A stretch of DNA of 32,070 nucleotides from Ignavibacteria bacterium. Its GTDB lineage: Bacteria; Bacteroidota; Ignavibacteria; Tepidaquicellales; OLB5. A program made the position numbers and the translations under genes. This document shows, in pieces, positions 1 to 9,036 of this stretch (position 1 is its first letter; each line of letters starts with the position of its first letter). Below the pieces are notes generated by a model. That model ran no database searches. It worked only from the letters and a program-made list of their open reading frames with translations, and was not told where the DNA came from. Where the stretch lies: positions 1 to 32,070 of the forward strand of contig JAUQWQ010000039.1 in NCBI GenBank assembly GCA_030835085.1, read 5' to 3'.

Positions 1-525
1 TCTATCAACAGCGGGCTTGATCTTTGCCAGCATCTGGGTTATGTTGCCAAGCTGCGCGTCATCAATGGTACTTTTAATTGCACCGCATTCTGTGTGTCCC
101 ATAACCAATATAAGCCTTGCGCCAACAACTTTGCAGGAATATTCCATACTGCCTAAGATATCATCATTTACAAAATTACCAGCTATCCTCGCGTCAAAGA
201 TATCGCCAATTCCCTGGTCAAATGTAATCTCAGGCGCTACGCGCGAATCAATACAGCTTAGTAAAACCGCATACGGGTATTGACCCTTTGAAGTAGCCAA
301 AACCTGTTTGGTTAAATTACGCTGAATCATTTTGCCATCCAAAAATCTTGAATTGCCGTCTTTCATCATCTGAAGAGCATCTGCGGGAGTGAGTTTTGAT
401 TGTGATTCTTTATTCTGAGTTACTGTTGAATCCTGCGCTGAAAGATATACATTTGATGATGTTAAAAAACAAACCAAGGCTGTAATTGCGAACAGTACCT
501 TAAAGCTGTATCCGGATGTTTTCAT
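1..525 (-). CDS. Exported beta-class carbonic anhydrase (3'-truncated by window edge)
   Basis: This would interconvert CO2 and bicarbonate. The reading frame starts at ATG 525 and runs off the left edge after 175 codons. The N-terminus is a typical signal peptide (MKTSGYSFKVLFAITALVCF...), so the enzyme is probably periplasmic. The beta-CA zinc motif CIDSR (Cys, with the Asp/Arg dyad) and the second zinc half-site in GHTECGAI are both visible, as are the family landmarks RNLT, DARIAGN and GSMEY. The C-terminal helices lie outside the window. No partner gene is visible; the next gene diverges from it across about 127 AT-rich bases. Family assignment is firm; location is inferred from the signal sequence. 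Confidence 0.93.
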   Translation of the reverse strand, partial: MKTSGYSFKVLFAITALVCFLTSSNVYLSAQDSTVTQNKESQSKLTPADALQMMKDGNSRFLDGKMIQRNLTKQVLATSKGQYPYAVLLSCIDSRVAPEITFDQGIGDIFDARIAGNFVNDDILGSMEYSCKVVGARLILVMGHTECGAIKSTIDDAQLGNITQMLAKIKPAVDR

Positions 526-652
526 TTGGATGAAGTTTGGTTATTTGAAATTTTACGAAACTAAACATATGTTTTATAATTTGATAGGGGAAAAATATAT
601 AGTTTTATTTAATCTAGAAATTACTAAATTTTAAAAACAACTCGTATATTAA

Positions 653-2509
653 ATGAAGACAATTATGGATAAAGAAGTAATGGCCTTAATTGGAGCTTTT
701 AAAGCTCCATTATTGGATTTATTGAAGGATGCAAAAGATGAAGCCAAATATTTTTTAGATAATGGACTCCCCGCTTATTTGAATTCTCACAGACTAAAGT
801 TCCTTTTTACTAAAACCTTTTTATTTAGAACTGAGAAAGTAAACTTCTTGGATATTTATTTTCCCACTACTATTCAAAGTAAAAATAATATCAACTATAA
901 AGTATTACTTGAGAAAAATTTTGAAGAAATATTTTATAATTCGAGATATGCAACTATTATTGGTAGTGCAGGAAGTGGAAAGAGTATGCTCCTTAAGTAT
1001 ATTTTTCTAAAGTCAATTGAGCTAAAATTTAAGATACCAATTTATTTTGAGTTGAGAAATTTTAATGACTTTGACGGAAGTATTATGGACTATATTTACA
1101 AGGTTATCTTCAATAACAAGCTAGCGCCAAATAAAAGAATATTAGAAAGATTGTTAACGAAAGGTGAATTTTTATTCTTAATTGATGGATATGATGAAAT
1201 ACAAAACACGAAATTGTCCATGTGTACAAGTGAAATAGAAACATTTATAGACGTATACGATCAAAATTATTTTGTTATCTCGTCACGCCCGGGTGTTAAT
1301 ATAGAAACTTTCCCAAGATTTGATAATTTCAGTATTCAACCTTTGAGTAAAGATGAAATAGAAACATTTATTAAACTTGAGTTAAAGGAAGCCGAAGATG
1401 ATCAATTAGCGTCAAAAATTATAGAGGCTATTCGAAATAGTAAAGTTTATGAATCATATATAAGCAATCCATTATTATTATCTATGTTTATTCTAGTTTT
1501 TGCCACACATCCTGTGTTACCAACATTAAAAAGTAAATTTTATTGGAATGTATTTGATACATTATGTACAAGACATGATAGCATTACAAAAAGGGGGGGC
1601 TATCAACATGAAAGAAAAACAGGTTTACAAAATGATGAAATTCAGAAAATAATAGAATGGTTCTCGTATATTTCTTATTTCGAAGATAAGTATAGCTTTG
1701 ACTTAGAATATCTTTCCAAGAAGCTATTAATAATCAAAGAAAAGTTCGATTATGCTTTTGATGTAAATGACATAATCCAGGACTTGACTGTATCGGTTCC
1801 AATAATTTTACAAGACGGAATAGAATATAATTTTATACATAGGTCATTGCAGGAATATTTTACAGCATTGTTAATAAGTCAGCAATCTGAGAATATAAAG
1901 CAAAAAATATATAATGATAAGGTGCAAAAAATCTATATGGGTTGGGGCTTTTCAGAATTATGTTCAGAGATTGACAAAATTTCTTTCAATAAATATTATT
2001 TAATAGTTGCTTTTAAGGGATATTTGTTAGCTTTTGATGGTATAAATGAAAAAGAAAGAATATATAATTATATTAAAAAGCAAAAAATAAATCTCGATTT
2101 ATCAATCTCAGAAGGAGAATTGAGAATTAACGGAATGGGCTCAAGTTATGGCTCTGAAGATGAAATAGATTTTTATAGTATTGCAATAACAAATATGTAT
2201 ATACAAACTAAATTGCATATGTTTTACTTTGATTGTATGTTTTATAAATTAAAAAATAAAAAACCCGAGATATTTGATAAATTGTTGAAAAAAAACATTA
2301 TAGTGTCTAATGATGACAATAGGGGACGCACAAGATATAATTTGAAGATTTCAGAATATTGGAGCGATGAAGTTTATGAATTTTTAGAATATATCAATTT
2401 CGATGTTTCTATTCTGAAAATCTTGAAGAAGATTAAGGATGAGATTATAGAAATGGAGCGATTTATTGAAGATGAAGAAAAAAATAAGGAACTATTGTTA
2501 TGTATTTAA
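653..2509 (+). CDS. NACHT-domain STAND NTPase, candidate antiphage sensor
   Basis: 618 aa. A helical N-terminal region (about 1-90) precedes a NACHT module. Walker A is GSAGSGKS at 104-111; the NACHT-type Walker B is LIDGYDE at 176-182, with the extra acidic residues typical of the family; the sensor-like segment is SSRPG at 210-214. Near residue 400, FIHRSLQEYFTA matches the winged-helix 'H..LQEYF.A' signature of STAND proteins. The last ~200 residues are Lys/Tyr/Phe-rich and show no repeats I recognise; they could be the ligand-sensing part. No nuclease, TIR or protease effector is evident. Start ATG 653 has no clear Shine-Dalgarno; ATG 665 is an alternative. Base composition is far more AT-rich than the flanking genes, suggesting transfer. 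Related bacterial NACHT proteins sense phage and trigger abortive infection; that role here is inference. Confidence 0.88.
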   Translation: MKTIMDKEVMALIGAFKAPLLDLLKDAKDEAKYFLDNGLPAYLNSHRLKFLFTKTFLFRTEKVNFLDIYFPTTIQSKNNINYKVLLEKNFEEIFYNSRYATIIGSAGSGKSMLLKYIFLKSIELKFKIPIYFELRNFNDFDGSIMDYIYKVIFNNKLAPNKRILERLLTKGEFLFLIDGYDEIQNTKLSMCTSEIETFIDVYDQNYFVISSRPGVNIETFPRFDNFSIQPLSKDEIETFIKLELKEAEDDQLASKIIEAIRNSKVYESYISNPLLLSMFILVFATHPVLPTLKSKFYWNVFDTLCTRHDSITKRGGYQHERKTGLQNDEIQKIIEWFSYISYFEDKYSFDLEYLSKKLLIIKEKFDYAFDVNDIIQDLTVSVPIILQDGIEYNFIHRSLQEYFTALLISQQSENIKQKIYNDKVQKIYMGWGFSELCSEIDKISFNKYYLIVAFKGYLLAFDGINEKERIYNYIKKQKINLDLSISEGELRINGMGSSYGSEDEIDFYSIAITNMYIQTKLHMFYFDCMFYKLKNKKPEIFDKLLKKNIIVSNDDNRGRTRYNLKISEYWSDEVYEFLEYINFDVSILKILKKIKDEIIEMERFIEDEEKNKELLLCI

Positions 2510-3273
2510 TGGGTAGACAAAATGGTATAAAATCCTTTACCTGATAGGTCACTATCATTTATTTTTTTGAAAAATCCCCATTTGTTTAAAATAGATAACA
2601 TCTCTGAGCCTTTGTCTGTTAAACAATAAAATGCTAAAATAATCCGTTCATACTTTGAAAGTTGTGAATTTAATCTCTTCATATATTTCTGTTTATTTGA
2701 AAAATCTAACTTATTAATATCGCTCAATAAATTACTGAAAATATCGAAATATGCATCCATAGGGTAATCATTATTTACAGTTTCTAATGATGTATGTATA
2801 TGGTTTCTATATTCATCTTTTTTTATGTCAAAAGGTAAATCTAGCTTTGGGTGTAAGTAGTTTAAGAATTTCCCAATGATTTTTTGAATAGCATCTTTTC
2901 CTTTTCGTTCATATGTAACACCTGCTCTATACACAATCGAGTTTAAAATATTATTATAGTCTCCAAACAATTTCTCAATATCTTCAATTAGTGATTTATA
3001 ATCTTCTTTTCCAATTGCAGTTTCTTGTAATTGAATTTGCTTTTGCTGGCTAAGAAAACCTAAATATACAAACAGAAGTCCAGCAAGTGACCAGAAAGCA
3101 ACAACAGTTCCGCTCCAGAAATCACCTAATAATGCAAGCCGTTCCAACCAAATTTTGTTACCTTGATAACCACAAATAGTTTCAAATAGTCCATAACATC
3201 CAATAAGGAATCCCAAAAATACAAGGCTAATTGCAATTCTTCGAACTTTAGTTATTTGTTTGTCTATATTCAA
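2506..3273 (-). CDS. Two-TM protein resembling the putative AbiC phage abortive-infection family
   Basis: 255 aa. Two hydrophobic segments (about 13-31 and 53-74) are followed by a Gln-rich juxtamembrane stretch (LSQQKQIQLQE) and a cytoplasmic helical domain. The pattern 'two TM, QxxQ, LFxDYNNILNSI, later LNSQLSKYERIILAFYCL' resembles my recollection of the putAbiC family (PF16872), where a late 'LS.YE...FY' block is conserved. The start is TTG at 3273, immediately preceded by an in-frame TAA, so no longer form is possible and no ATG lies near. It converges on the NACHT gene and shares its stop tetranucleotide. AT-rich like its neighbour, so probably co-acquired. If the family call fails, it is a membrane-anchored helical protein of unknown function. 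Confidence 0.6.
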   Translation of the reverse strand: MNIDKQITKVRRIAISLVFLGFLIGCYGLFETICGYQGNKIWLERLALLGDFWSGTVVAFWSLAGLLFVYLGFLSQQKQIQLQETAIGKEDYKSLIEDIEKLFGDYNNILNSIVYRAGVTYERKGKDAIQKIIGKFLNYLHPKLDLPFDIKKDEYRNHIHTSLETVNNDYPMDAYFDIFSNLLSDINKLDFSNKQKYMKRLNSQLSKYERIILAFYCLTDKGSEMLSILNKWGFFKKINDSDLSGKGFYTILSTH

Positions 3274-3392
3274 ATTAATTTAGTTTTATTTGTTTGATAT
3301 AATAAGATTATATTAATTAGTCAAATCTGTCTAATCTGTGTTCTGCTTTTATGACTGTTCCAAGAGCCGACGCTACAGTATTGCTTTATTAT

Positions 3393-5975
3393 TCACCCGC
3401 CGCCGCCGGTATCGGTATCTACATAAAGATCTTCGACAGTTGCAATGCCGGGCTCTATTTCAGCATTTAGGTCGGGCTGGACCCACTCAAAAATATTAAC
3501 TGCAAGCGGCGGCAGCGTAAGCTTAACTGAATTATCCCAATTCCTGCACTTAACCGGTTCAGATTCCTTACCGCCCATGTTGCCGATTCCTGAGCCGCCG
3601 TAAATTTCAGCGTCACTATTGAATATCTCTTTCCAGTAACCGGCTTCAGGTACACCGAATGAATAGTCATACCTTACTGTCGGCGTCATATTGAAAGTAA
3701 ACAGCAGAATTTGTTTTTTATCCCTTGATATCCTGTAAAAAGAAAGTACACTGTTCAGTGCATCTGAAAAATCAACCCACTGGAATCCCTCGGAACCGAA
3801 ATCGACTTCATACAGCGCAGGGGAGTACCTATACAGGCGGTTAAGATCTTCGGCATAAATATTCAGCTGGCGGTTAAGCTCAACTTTTTCTATCAGTTCC
3901 CATTCAAGTGATACCTCGCTGTTCCATTCATTATACTGCGCAATATCTGTTGTCATAAAGTTCAGCTTTTTTCCCGGGTGTCCCGTCATGAATCCAAGGA
4001 ACAATCTGAGGTTGGCGAATTTTTGCCAGTTATCGCCCGGCATTTTTTCAAGCAGTGACTTCTTACCGTGTACGACTTCATCATGAGATACAGGCAGCAC
4101 AAAATTTTCGCTGAAAGCATACCAAAGTGAAAATGTAATTTTCCCCTGGTGATATTTCCTGTGAATAGGATCTTTGCTGAAGTACAGAAGTATATCGTTC
4201 ATCCAGCCCATGTTCCATTTCATATCAAATCCAAGTCCGCCTGCTTCCACAGTATGCGATACTCCCGGCCAGCTTGTGGATTCTTCCGCTATCATTAAAG
4301 CATGCGGGTAATATTCATGTATCGTATTATTCAGGTGTTTTAAAAACTCAACTGCTTCAAGGTTTTCCCTGCCGCCGTGAATGTTAGGCTCCCACTCGCC
4401 CTGGTCACGGGAATAATCCAGGTAAAGCATCGATGCGACAGCATCGACCCTTAAGCCGTCAATGTGGTATTTTTCAAACCAAAACAGCGCGCTTGAAATA
4501 AGGAAATTCCACACCTGGGGACGGGAATAATCAAACACGTAAGTGTTCCAGTCTTTGTGGAAACCTTTTTTATAATTTTCATAACCGTAAATTTGTTTGC
4601 CGTCATAATAAGCAAGCGCATGCTCATCAGCGGGGAAGTGTGCCGGCACCCAATCGAGAATAACTCCAATATTATTTTGGTGGCAGTGATCGACAAAATA
4701 CATAAAATCATCAGGCGTGCCGAAGCGGCTGGTTGGCGCGTAGTAGTGTGTGACCTGGTATCCCCATGAAATATCCAGAGGGTGCTCCATAACGGGCATA
4801 AGCTCGATATGGGTGTATCCCATTCGTTTTACGTAGTCTACAATATCATGCGCAAGCTGGCTGTAACTTAAGTAACCCCATTCATTGGGGAACTCAGGAT
4901 TGTTGTAATTCCTTTTCCACGAACCCAGATGAAGTTCATAGATATTGATAGGAGAATCTTTGTATGATATGGCGGAACTGCCGTTTGTTTTTGTATGTCC
5001 ATCCATCCACTCTGAATCTTTCCATTCATACTTACTTATATCATGCACTACACAGGCGTTCTTAGGTCTGTGTTCACTCCGGAAAGCATACGGGTCGATC
5101 TTTCTTCTGGGGATACCATCAACATTGCTGGTAATTGTAAATTTATATGTATCACCTTCTTTTAAACCGGGGATAAAGACTGACCAGAGTCCCGAATCAT
5201 GGACTTTTTCCATTACATTAATACCTTCACGCCAGCCGTTGAATTCACCTATAACGCTAATGGAGCCGGCATTTGGCGCCCATGTTGTAAAACGTACTCC
5301 GTTCGCACCGCTTTCAACTGTTATCTGTGCGCCGAACTTATCGTACACTTTGTAATACGTACCGTTACTGAACAAATGCGCGTCAAAATCTGTGATGAGC
5401 TTTGATCCTTCTTCTGAATTTTCGGTTTTGTTAATTATTTCTGCTTTGGTTTCAGCAGGAATAATATCATCAGGCTCTTCTGCTATGATAGTTTCAATGG
5501 TTATATCAGGCGGTCCGATGGTTTCATCGGTGATCATGTTTTCCGGTGTGAATGTTTCATTGTAAAAACTGCCTGTTTCAACAAGCTTTATATCTGATCC
5601 TATTATCGGGGGTATATCAATTCTCTGTATCGGTTCTACAGGGGTTTGTACTTCTTCTGCTTCTATTTTTTCAACAGGCTCTTCATGTTCAATAGATTCG
5701 ATTTTTTCCACAAGCTCTGATTGTTCAACAAGTTCAGTTTTTTCAGCAGGCATTGTTTGTTCAACCAATTCTGTTTGTTCAACCAATTCTGTATGTTCAA
5801 CCAAATCTGTTTGTTCAACAGGTTCAGAAGTTTCTTTTGTTTCTTCTTTTTCTATTTCTCTAGCCTGTTCAGGATGAAGCTTTGCTTCAATTTCTTTCCT
5901 GCGAAGCGCCGCAAGCACTTCAATTGAAAGCCTGTTGCTTTCTTCCGGATTTTCGCTGTTATCAAAATTGCTCAT
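3393..5975 (-). CDS. glgB: 1,4-alpha-glucan branching enzyme with long acidic N-terminal extension
   Basis: 860 aa. Makes alpha-1,6 branches in glycogen. Residues ~205-300 form the CBM48-like domain ([17 protein letters not shown]), followed by the GH13 barrel. Catalytic residues are visible: nucleophile Asp511 in DGLRVDAV, acid/base Glu564 in IAEEST, and Asp632 in SHDEVVHG. Their spacing (53 and 68 residues) equals that remembered for E. coli GlgB D405/E458/D526. Residues 1-~195 are an extra Glu/Thr/Val-rich segment with tandem ELVEQT-like hexapeptides, absent from standard GlgB (~630-730 aa), and probably disordered. The protein ends in four glycines. It starts 8 nt after the LVIVD lipoprotein gene, so the two are probably cotranscribed. 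No other glycogen gene is in the window. Confidence 0.95.
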   Translation of the reverse strand: MSNFDNSENPEESNRLSIEVLAALRRKEIEAKLHPEQAREIEKEETKETSEPVEQTDLVEHTELVEQTELVEQTMPAEKTELVEQSELVEKIESIEHEEPVEKIEAEEVQTPVEPIQRIDIPPIIGSDIKLVETGSFYNETFTPENMITDETIGPPDITIETIIAEEPDDIIPAETKAEIINKTENSEEGSKLITDFDAHLFSNGTYYKVYDKFGAQITVESGANGVRFTTWAPNAGSISVIGEFNGWREGINVMEKVHDSGLWSVFIPGLKEGDTYKFTITSNVDGIPRRKIDPYAFRSEHRPKNACVVHDISKYEWKDSEWMDGHTKTNGSSAISYKDSPINIYELHLGSWKRNYNNPEFPNEWGYLSYSQLAHDIVDYVKRMGYTHIELMPVMEHPLDISWGYQVTHYYAPTSRFGTPDDFMYFVDHCHQNNIGVILDWVPAHFPADEHALAYYDGKQIYGYENYKKGFHKDWNTYVFDYSRPQVWNFLISSALFWFEKYHIDGLRVDAVASMLYLDYSRDQGEWEPNIHGGRENLEAVEFLKHLNNTIHEYYPHALMIAEESTSWPGVSHTVEAGGLGFDMKWNMGWMNDILLYFSKDPIHRKYHQGKITFSLWYAFSENFVLPVSHDEVVHGKKSLLEKMPGDNWQKFANLRLFLGFMTGHPGKKLNFMTTDIAQYNEWNSEVSLEWELIEKVELNRQLNIYAEDLNRLYRYSPALYEVDFGSEGFQWVDFSDALNSVLSFYRISRDKKQILLFTFNMTPTVRYDYSFGVPEAGYWKEIFNSDAEIYGGSGIGNMGGKESEPVKCRNWDNSVKLTLPPLAVNIFEWVQPDLNAEIEPGIATVEDLYVDTDTGGGG
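5704..5829 (-). repeat. 18-bp tandem repeat within glgB N-terminal coding region
   Basis: Seven consecutive 18-nt units, in phase with the codons, encode variants of the hexapeptide ELVEQT. On the + strand the best-conserved units read tgttcaaccaattctgtt (5758-5775, 5776-5793, 5794-5811); flanking units at 5704-5757 and 5812-5829 are degenerate. The unit length is a multiple of three, so copy-number change would alter length without shifting frame. Confidence 0.85.
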
Positions 5976-5983
5976 ATGCTTTA

Positions 5984-7006
5984 TTACCTGTTATCTAAAC
6001 TGCTTGTTGGCTGATATATTCCCAGCCCGCCTTCGGCTGCTGCTAAGAAAATATATCCGCCGGAATAAAAAATATTATTTGCAGAGCTGTTAGTCTGTAT
6101 ATACCCAACCTTATTTGGTGAAGACGCGTTTGATACATTCACATTTTCAATGCCGTAAGTATTATCAGCGCAAAAAACATTATTGTTGTTTGCATAAAGA
6201 CCGAGTATCTGGCCGGTACCCGTGAATTTTGATTTGTAAACCGGGGACTGGGGGTTAGTTACATCAAGTATCAGCATACCGTTGTATGAATCAGCCACAT
6301 AGGCGAAGCCGCCGTTAACAGCCACATCGCTTGCTATACCCGTAGTATTAAAAACATTGTTCAGCTGCGGGTTTGCGGGATTGGTAACATCTATCACGGC
6401 CAGGCCGTTATTACCCGCCGCCGCATACAGGTAATTGCCGGATAGATACAAACCGTTAATTCCTGATGAACCAACGGGAATTGAAGAAACAAATGTCGGT
6501 TCATCCGGCAGCTGAGAGATATCGTAGACCTGAATCTGTCCTGATTCCATAGCAATATAGGCAAGCTTATTACTTTGATCTATAAATGAAGTATTTACAA
6601 AACCTGTAACAATTATAGTGCCGATCAAAAATGGATTCGAAGGGTCATCGATATCAACAACAACAAAACCGTTAGCATAATCACTGATAAAAGCATAAAG
6701 GTCGCCGTTAATATAAGCGGCAGTAACATCATTGGCGTTGCCGTCGGTATCATAAGATGAAACTGAATCAGGATGGTTGATAATTGTAATATCAACTATC
6801 TGCATACCGTTTGTGCCATCTGCTATAAGTGCGTAATCCCTCAGATTAATCGGCAGAACATACACACCGTTTGTTGATGCATTAGTGCTGTAAACGCTTA
6901 CTAAATTTATGTTTGACTGGTCCACCGGTGTGACAATACCGCTATCTTTGCAAGCCTGAAATGCAGTTAAGGATATCAATATTAATGCGAATAATAATGC
7001 TCTCAT
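5984..7006 (-). CDS. LVIVD-repeat beta-propeller lipoprotein
   Basis: 340 aa. The N-terminus MRALLFALILISLTAFQAC is a lipoprotein-type signal peptide with Cys19 as the likely lipidated residue; the lipobox FQAC is atypical but of the kind tolerated in Bacteroidota-like organisms. The rest consists of LVIVD-type repeats, each with a 'YAyVAD..nGl.ilDVTNPqsP' pattern (for example YAAAGNNGLAVIDVTNPANP and YVADSYNGMLILDVTNP). These build a beta-propeller on the cell surface or in the periplasm. No catalytic motif is seen. It lies 8 nt upstream of glgB on the same strand, but a functional link between an exported propeller and a cytoplasmic branching enzyme is not obvious. Confidence 0.85.
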   Translation of the reverse strand: MRALLFALILISLTAFQACKDSGIVTPVDQSNINLVSVYSTNASTNGVYVLPINLRDYALIADGTNGMQIVDITIINHPDSVSSYDTDGNANDVTAAYINGDLYAFISDYANGFVVVDIDDPSNPFLIGTIIVTGFVNTSFIDQSNKLAYIAMESGQIQVYDISQLPDEPTFVSSIPVGSSGINGLYLSGNYLYAAAGNNGLAVIDVTNPANPQLNNVFNTTGIASDVAVNGGFAYVADSYNGMLILDVTNPQSPVYKSKFTGTGQILGLYANNNNVFCADNTYGIENVNVSNASSPNKVGYIQTNSSANNIFYSGGYIFLAAAEGGLGIYQPTSSLDNR

Positions 7007-7101
7007 AAATAAAATTAATTTGTTATTACCTGTAATTTATGAGAATATTATCAAATTATTTATGCAAATAATGAGCCTTTTTGTAAATAATTGTTTTCAA
7101 T

Positions 7102-7674
7102 TTAGGCTATTTTAATATCATATTTATTCAGCAAGCCGATTACAGATGGCAGGGAAAATTGTGCTTTTTTTATCTTATTCAGCTCCGGGTCAATAGAATA
7201 ATTAAATGCTGTCCTTAAATCCGCTTTATCAAGTGTAGTTCTGTTAAATACTGCACCTTTGAGGTCGCACTTATCAAAAACGCCGGCTGATAAGTCAGCC
7301 TCGCTGAGGTCTGTATCATGCATCCGGCATTCCTTAAATATAGTTTTCTTGATTCTGATCTTATAAAACGAACTGTCATTCAGTATGCAGTTATCAAATG
7401 TAAATGAAAGCCCGAATTCATTACAATTTTCAAACCGCAATCCCAGCATTTTACAGTCAATAAAAATTGCATCACGGATAGCAGTATTACCCAGTTTCGC
7501 AAGACTCAGGTCACATGCGTTAAATCCGCAATCCGCAAATACAGAATCTGATAAATCGCATTTAGCAAAATTACAATTATTAAATGTACATTGGTCATAT
7601 TCAGCAGGATGAAATCCTTCAACAGAAAAATCAATTCCTTCGAAGGTCTTTTCAGTAATGTAGTTCTTTTCCAT
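7102..7674 (-). CDS. Pentapeptide-repeat protein, Qnr/McbG-like size
   Basis: 190 aa. Tandem A(D/N)LXX-type pentapeptides run from about residue 25 to 155 (CTFNNCNFAKCDLSDSVFADC; later TDLSEADLSAGVFDKCDLKG). They should fold as a right-handed quadrilateral beta-helix, broken around residues 85-100 (NEFGLSFTFDNC). The C-terminal tail 'SIDPELNKIKKAQFSLPSV' plus a final LLNKY segment matches the capping tail of Qnr-like proteins, some of which mimic DNA and protect gyrase. Whether this one does is unknown. It is the last gene of a same-strand run beginning at 11149; the 41-nt gap to its upstream neighbour suggests cotranscription. Confidence 0.88.
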   Translation of the reverse strand: MEKNYITEKTFEGIDFSVEGFHPAEYDQCTFNNCNFAKCDLSDSVFADCGFNACDLSLAKLGNTAIRDAIFIDCKMLGLRFENCNEFGLSFTFDNCILNDSSFYKIRIKKTIFKECRMHDTDLSEADLSAGVFDKCDLKGAVFNRTTLDKADLRTAFNYSIDPELNKIKKAQFSLPSVIGLLNKYDIKIA

Positions 7675-7715
7675 TTATTGATTAATGATTCAAAAATTTG
7701 TCAGTTGGGTTTTTG

Positions 7716-8213
7716 TTATGGATGGTCGCGTCCAATGAATCTTTGTTTACCGAGTAAAAAATTTATTGCTTTGGTAACATTCCGTTCAATACTTTCTTCA
7801 GTTTTAAGGAATGAAATATATCGGACTATCTCAAGCCTTAAAGAAGGGGAGAGGCTATCGAAAATTTTCTTCGCTTGTTTGTTCTCTTTAAGTGCTTTGC
7901 CCAGCTTAGGGTGTACCGGAATGACTCTTTTAATATTATCATACGCAACTTCAAAAAGCGCCTTATCTCCAACATCTTTTTTCGCTGCTTTGCGCATTGG
8001 GGTATTAAGATACAGCCGCCAGTCTCCGCTGTATTTAACGAGCGTCTGTGTGAATTCGTGTCCATCAATTTTTATCCGTACGGGAATTTTTCCTTTATCC
8101 TTTTTTGCCTGTTCAAAGATATGCTTCAATACTTTCACCGGCAAATAGACGAATGGATTAACACCGATTATATCAATTTTAGCGGTGAATTTTATTGAAC
8201 CTTTCTTTGGCAT
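7716..8213 (-). CDS. DUF1905 + YdeI/OmpD-associated (OmdA) family protein
   Basis: 165 aa. The N-terminal part (about 6-95) shows the DUF1905 pattern: FTAKI..., PFVYLPVKV, then PVRIKIDGHEFTQTLVKYSGDWRLYLNTPMRKAA. The C-terminal part (about 100-160) has the YdeI/OmdA helical signature with LSPSLRLEIVRYISFLKTEE and IERNVTKAINFLLGK. Members are small cytoplasmic proteins of unclear biochemical role, sometimes labelled bacteriocin-protection proteins. ATG start; the stop lies 15 nt downstream of the methyltransferase stop region within the same operon-like run. No catalytic residues can be assigned. Confidence 0.82.
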   Translation of the reverse strand: MPKKGSIKFTAKIDIIGVNPFVYLPVKVLKHIFEQAKKDKGKIPVRIKIDGHEFTQTLVKYSGDWRLYLNTPMRKAAKKDVGDKALFEVAYDNIKRVIPVHPKLGKALKENKQAKKIFDSLSPSLRLEIVRYISFLKTEESIERNVTKAINFLLGKQRFIGRDHP

Positions 8214-8228
8214 TATTACTCAGATCCT

Positions 8229-9029
8229 TCACTTAACAGCATAGAACATTATTCTCGAAAGCCTTTTTTCAGATGAAAGTGTATGAACGATTTTAAAGAA
8301 TTTCTGCAGGCCATTGTAATTATCTTCCTCTTCAATTTTAAGCAGATCGACTTTCCTTTTTTCGCGGGCATTATACCATTTCAGTGAAACAGAGGACATG
8401 TTTTCGGTAACATCATTTGAGCGGATATCCTTAAATCCCGCAGCTGAAAGCAATTTTTCATTTTCGCCTAAGGGAGTGAACAAAAAATAACCTATTGAGC
8501 TTCTTACTGCAATTTCTTCATTGGTTAATATTCCTGAAACTACAATAGGGTCAGTATACAGCAGCCTTCCGCCGGACTTAAGTACACGGTAAAATTCCTT
8601 CAATACATTCTCCCTGTTTTTCAGGTGATTGATAGCATCAATAGTGCAAACCGCATCAAATGAATCATCTTCAAACGGCAGTTTTTCAGATGCATCACCA
8701 TGCAGGAATTTTGTTTTCCCTGTTAGTCCGTTTGCTTCTGCCAGCTTCAGGGAATTATCCACTCCATTTTTATCGTACTCCAAACCGGTCAAACTGCAAC
8801 CGGTTTCTTTTACCATGAATACAGCGGGTCCGCCTGAACCCGAAGCAATTTCAAGTACTTCAGATTTTCCGGTTAAGCCAAGAAGTGAAAACATTTCACG
8901 GTATTCATCTGCTGTAAGCCAGCTGTTCTGCCCAATATCTTCGCCGAATGTTTCATGCCTGATAGCCTTATATATCTCATCAGCATAATTCTTATACGTG
9001 CCGGGATACAATTTTACTTTTGATGTCAT
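8229..9029 (-). CDS. Class I SAM-dependent methyltransferase (Methyltransf_11 type)
   Basis: 266 aa. Motif I VLEIASGSGG (around residues 60-69), an acidic residue ending strand 2 (GLEYDKN), motif II/III region HGDASEKLPFEDDSFDAVCTIDAINHLKN, and LKEFYRVLKSGGRLLYTDP are characteristic of UbiE/Coq5-like small-molecule methyltransferases. The substrate is not predictable; overall shape recalls glycine/sarcosine-type N-methyltransferases. It sits 7 nt downstream of the GNAT gene, so they are probably cotranscribed. ATG start. Confidence 0.88.
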   Translation of the reverse strand: MTSKVKLYPGTYKNYADEIYKAIRHETFGEDIGQNSWLTADEYREMFSLLGLTGKSEVLEIASGSGGPAVFMVKETGCSLTGLEYDKNGVDNSLKLAEANGLTGKTKFLHGDASEKLPFEDDSFDAVCTIDAINHLKNRENVLKEFYRVLKSGGRLLYTDPIVVSGILTNEEIAVRSSIGYFLFTPLGENEKLLSAAGFKDIRSNDVTENMSSVSLKWYNAREKRKVDLLKIEEEDNYNGLQKFFKIVHTLSSEKRLSRIMFYAVK

Positions 9030-9036
9030 TTTGAAA

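Noticed and set aside
4945-5355. 136-codon open frame on the + strand
   Set aside because: Antisense to the CBM48 region of glgB; no family features, and the opposite strand encodes clear catalytic domains.
5704-5829. Possible CRISPR or intergenic satellite array
   Set aside because: Repeats are 18 bp, contiguous without spacers, in phase with and inside the glgB frame.
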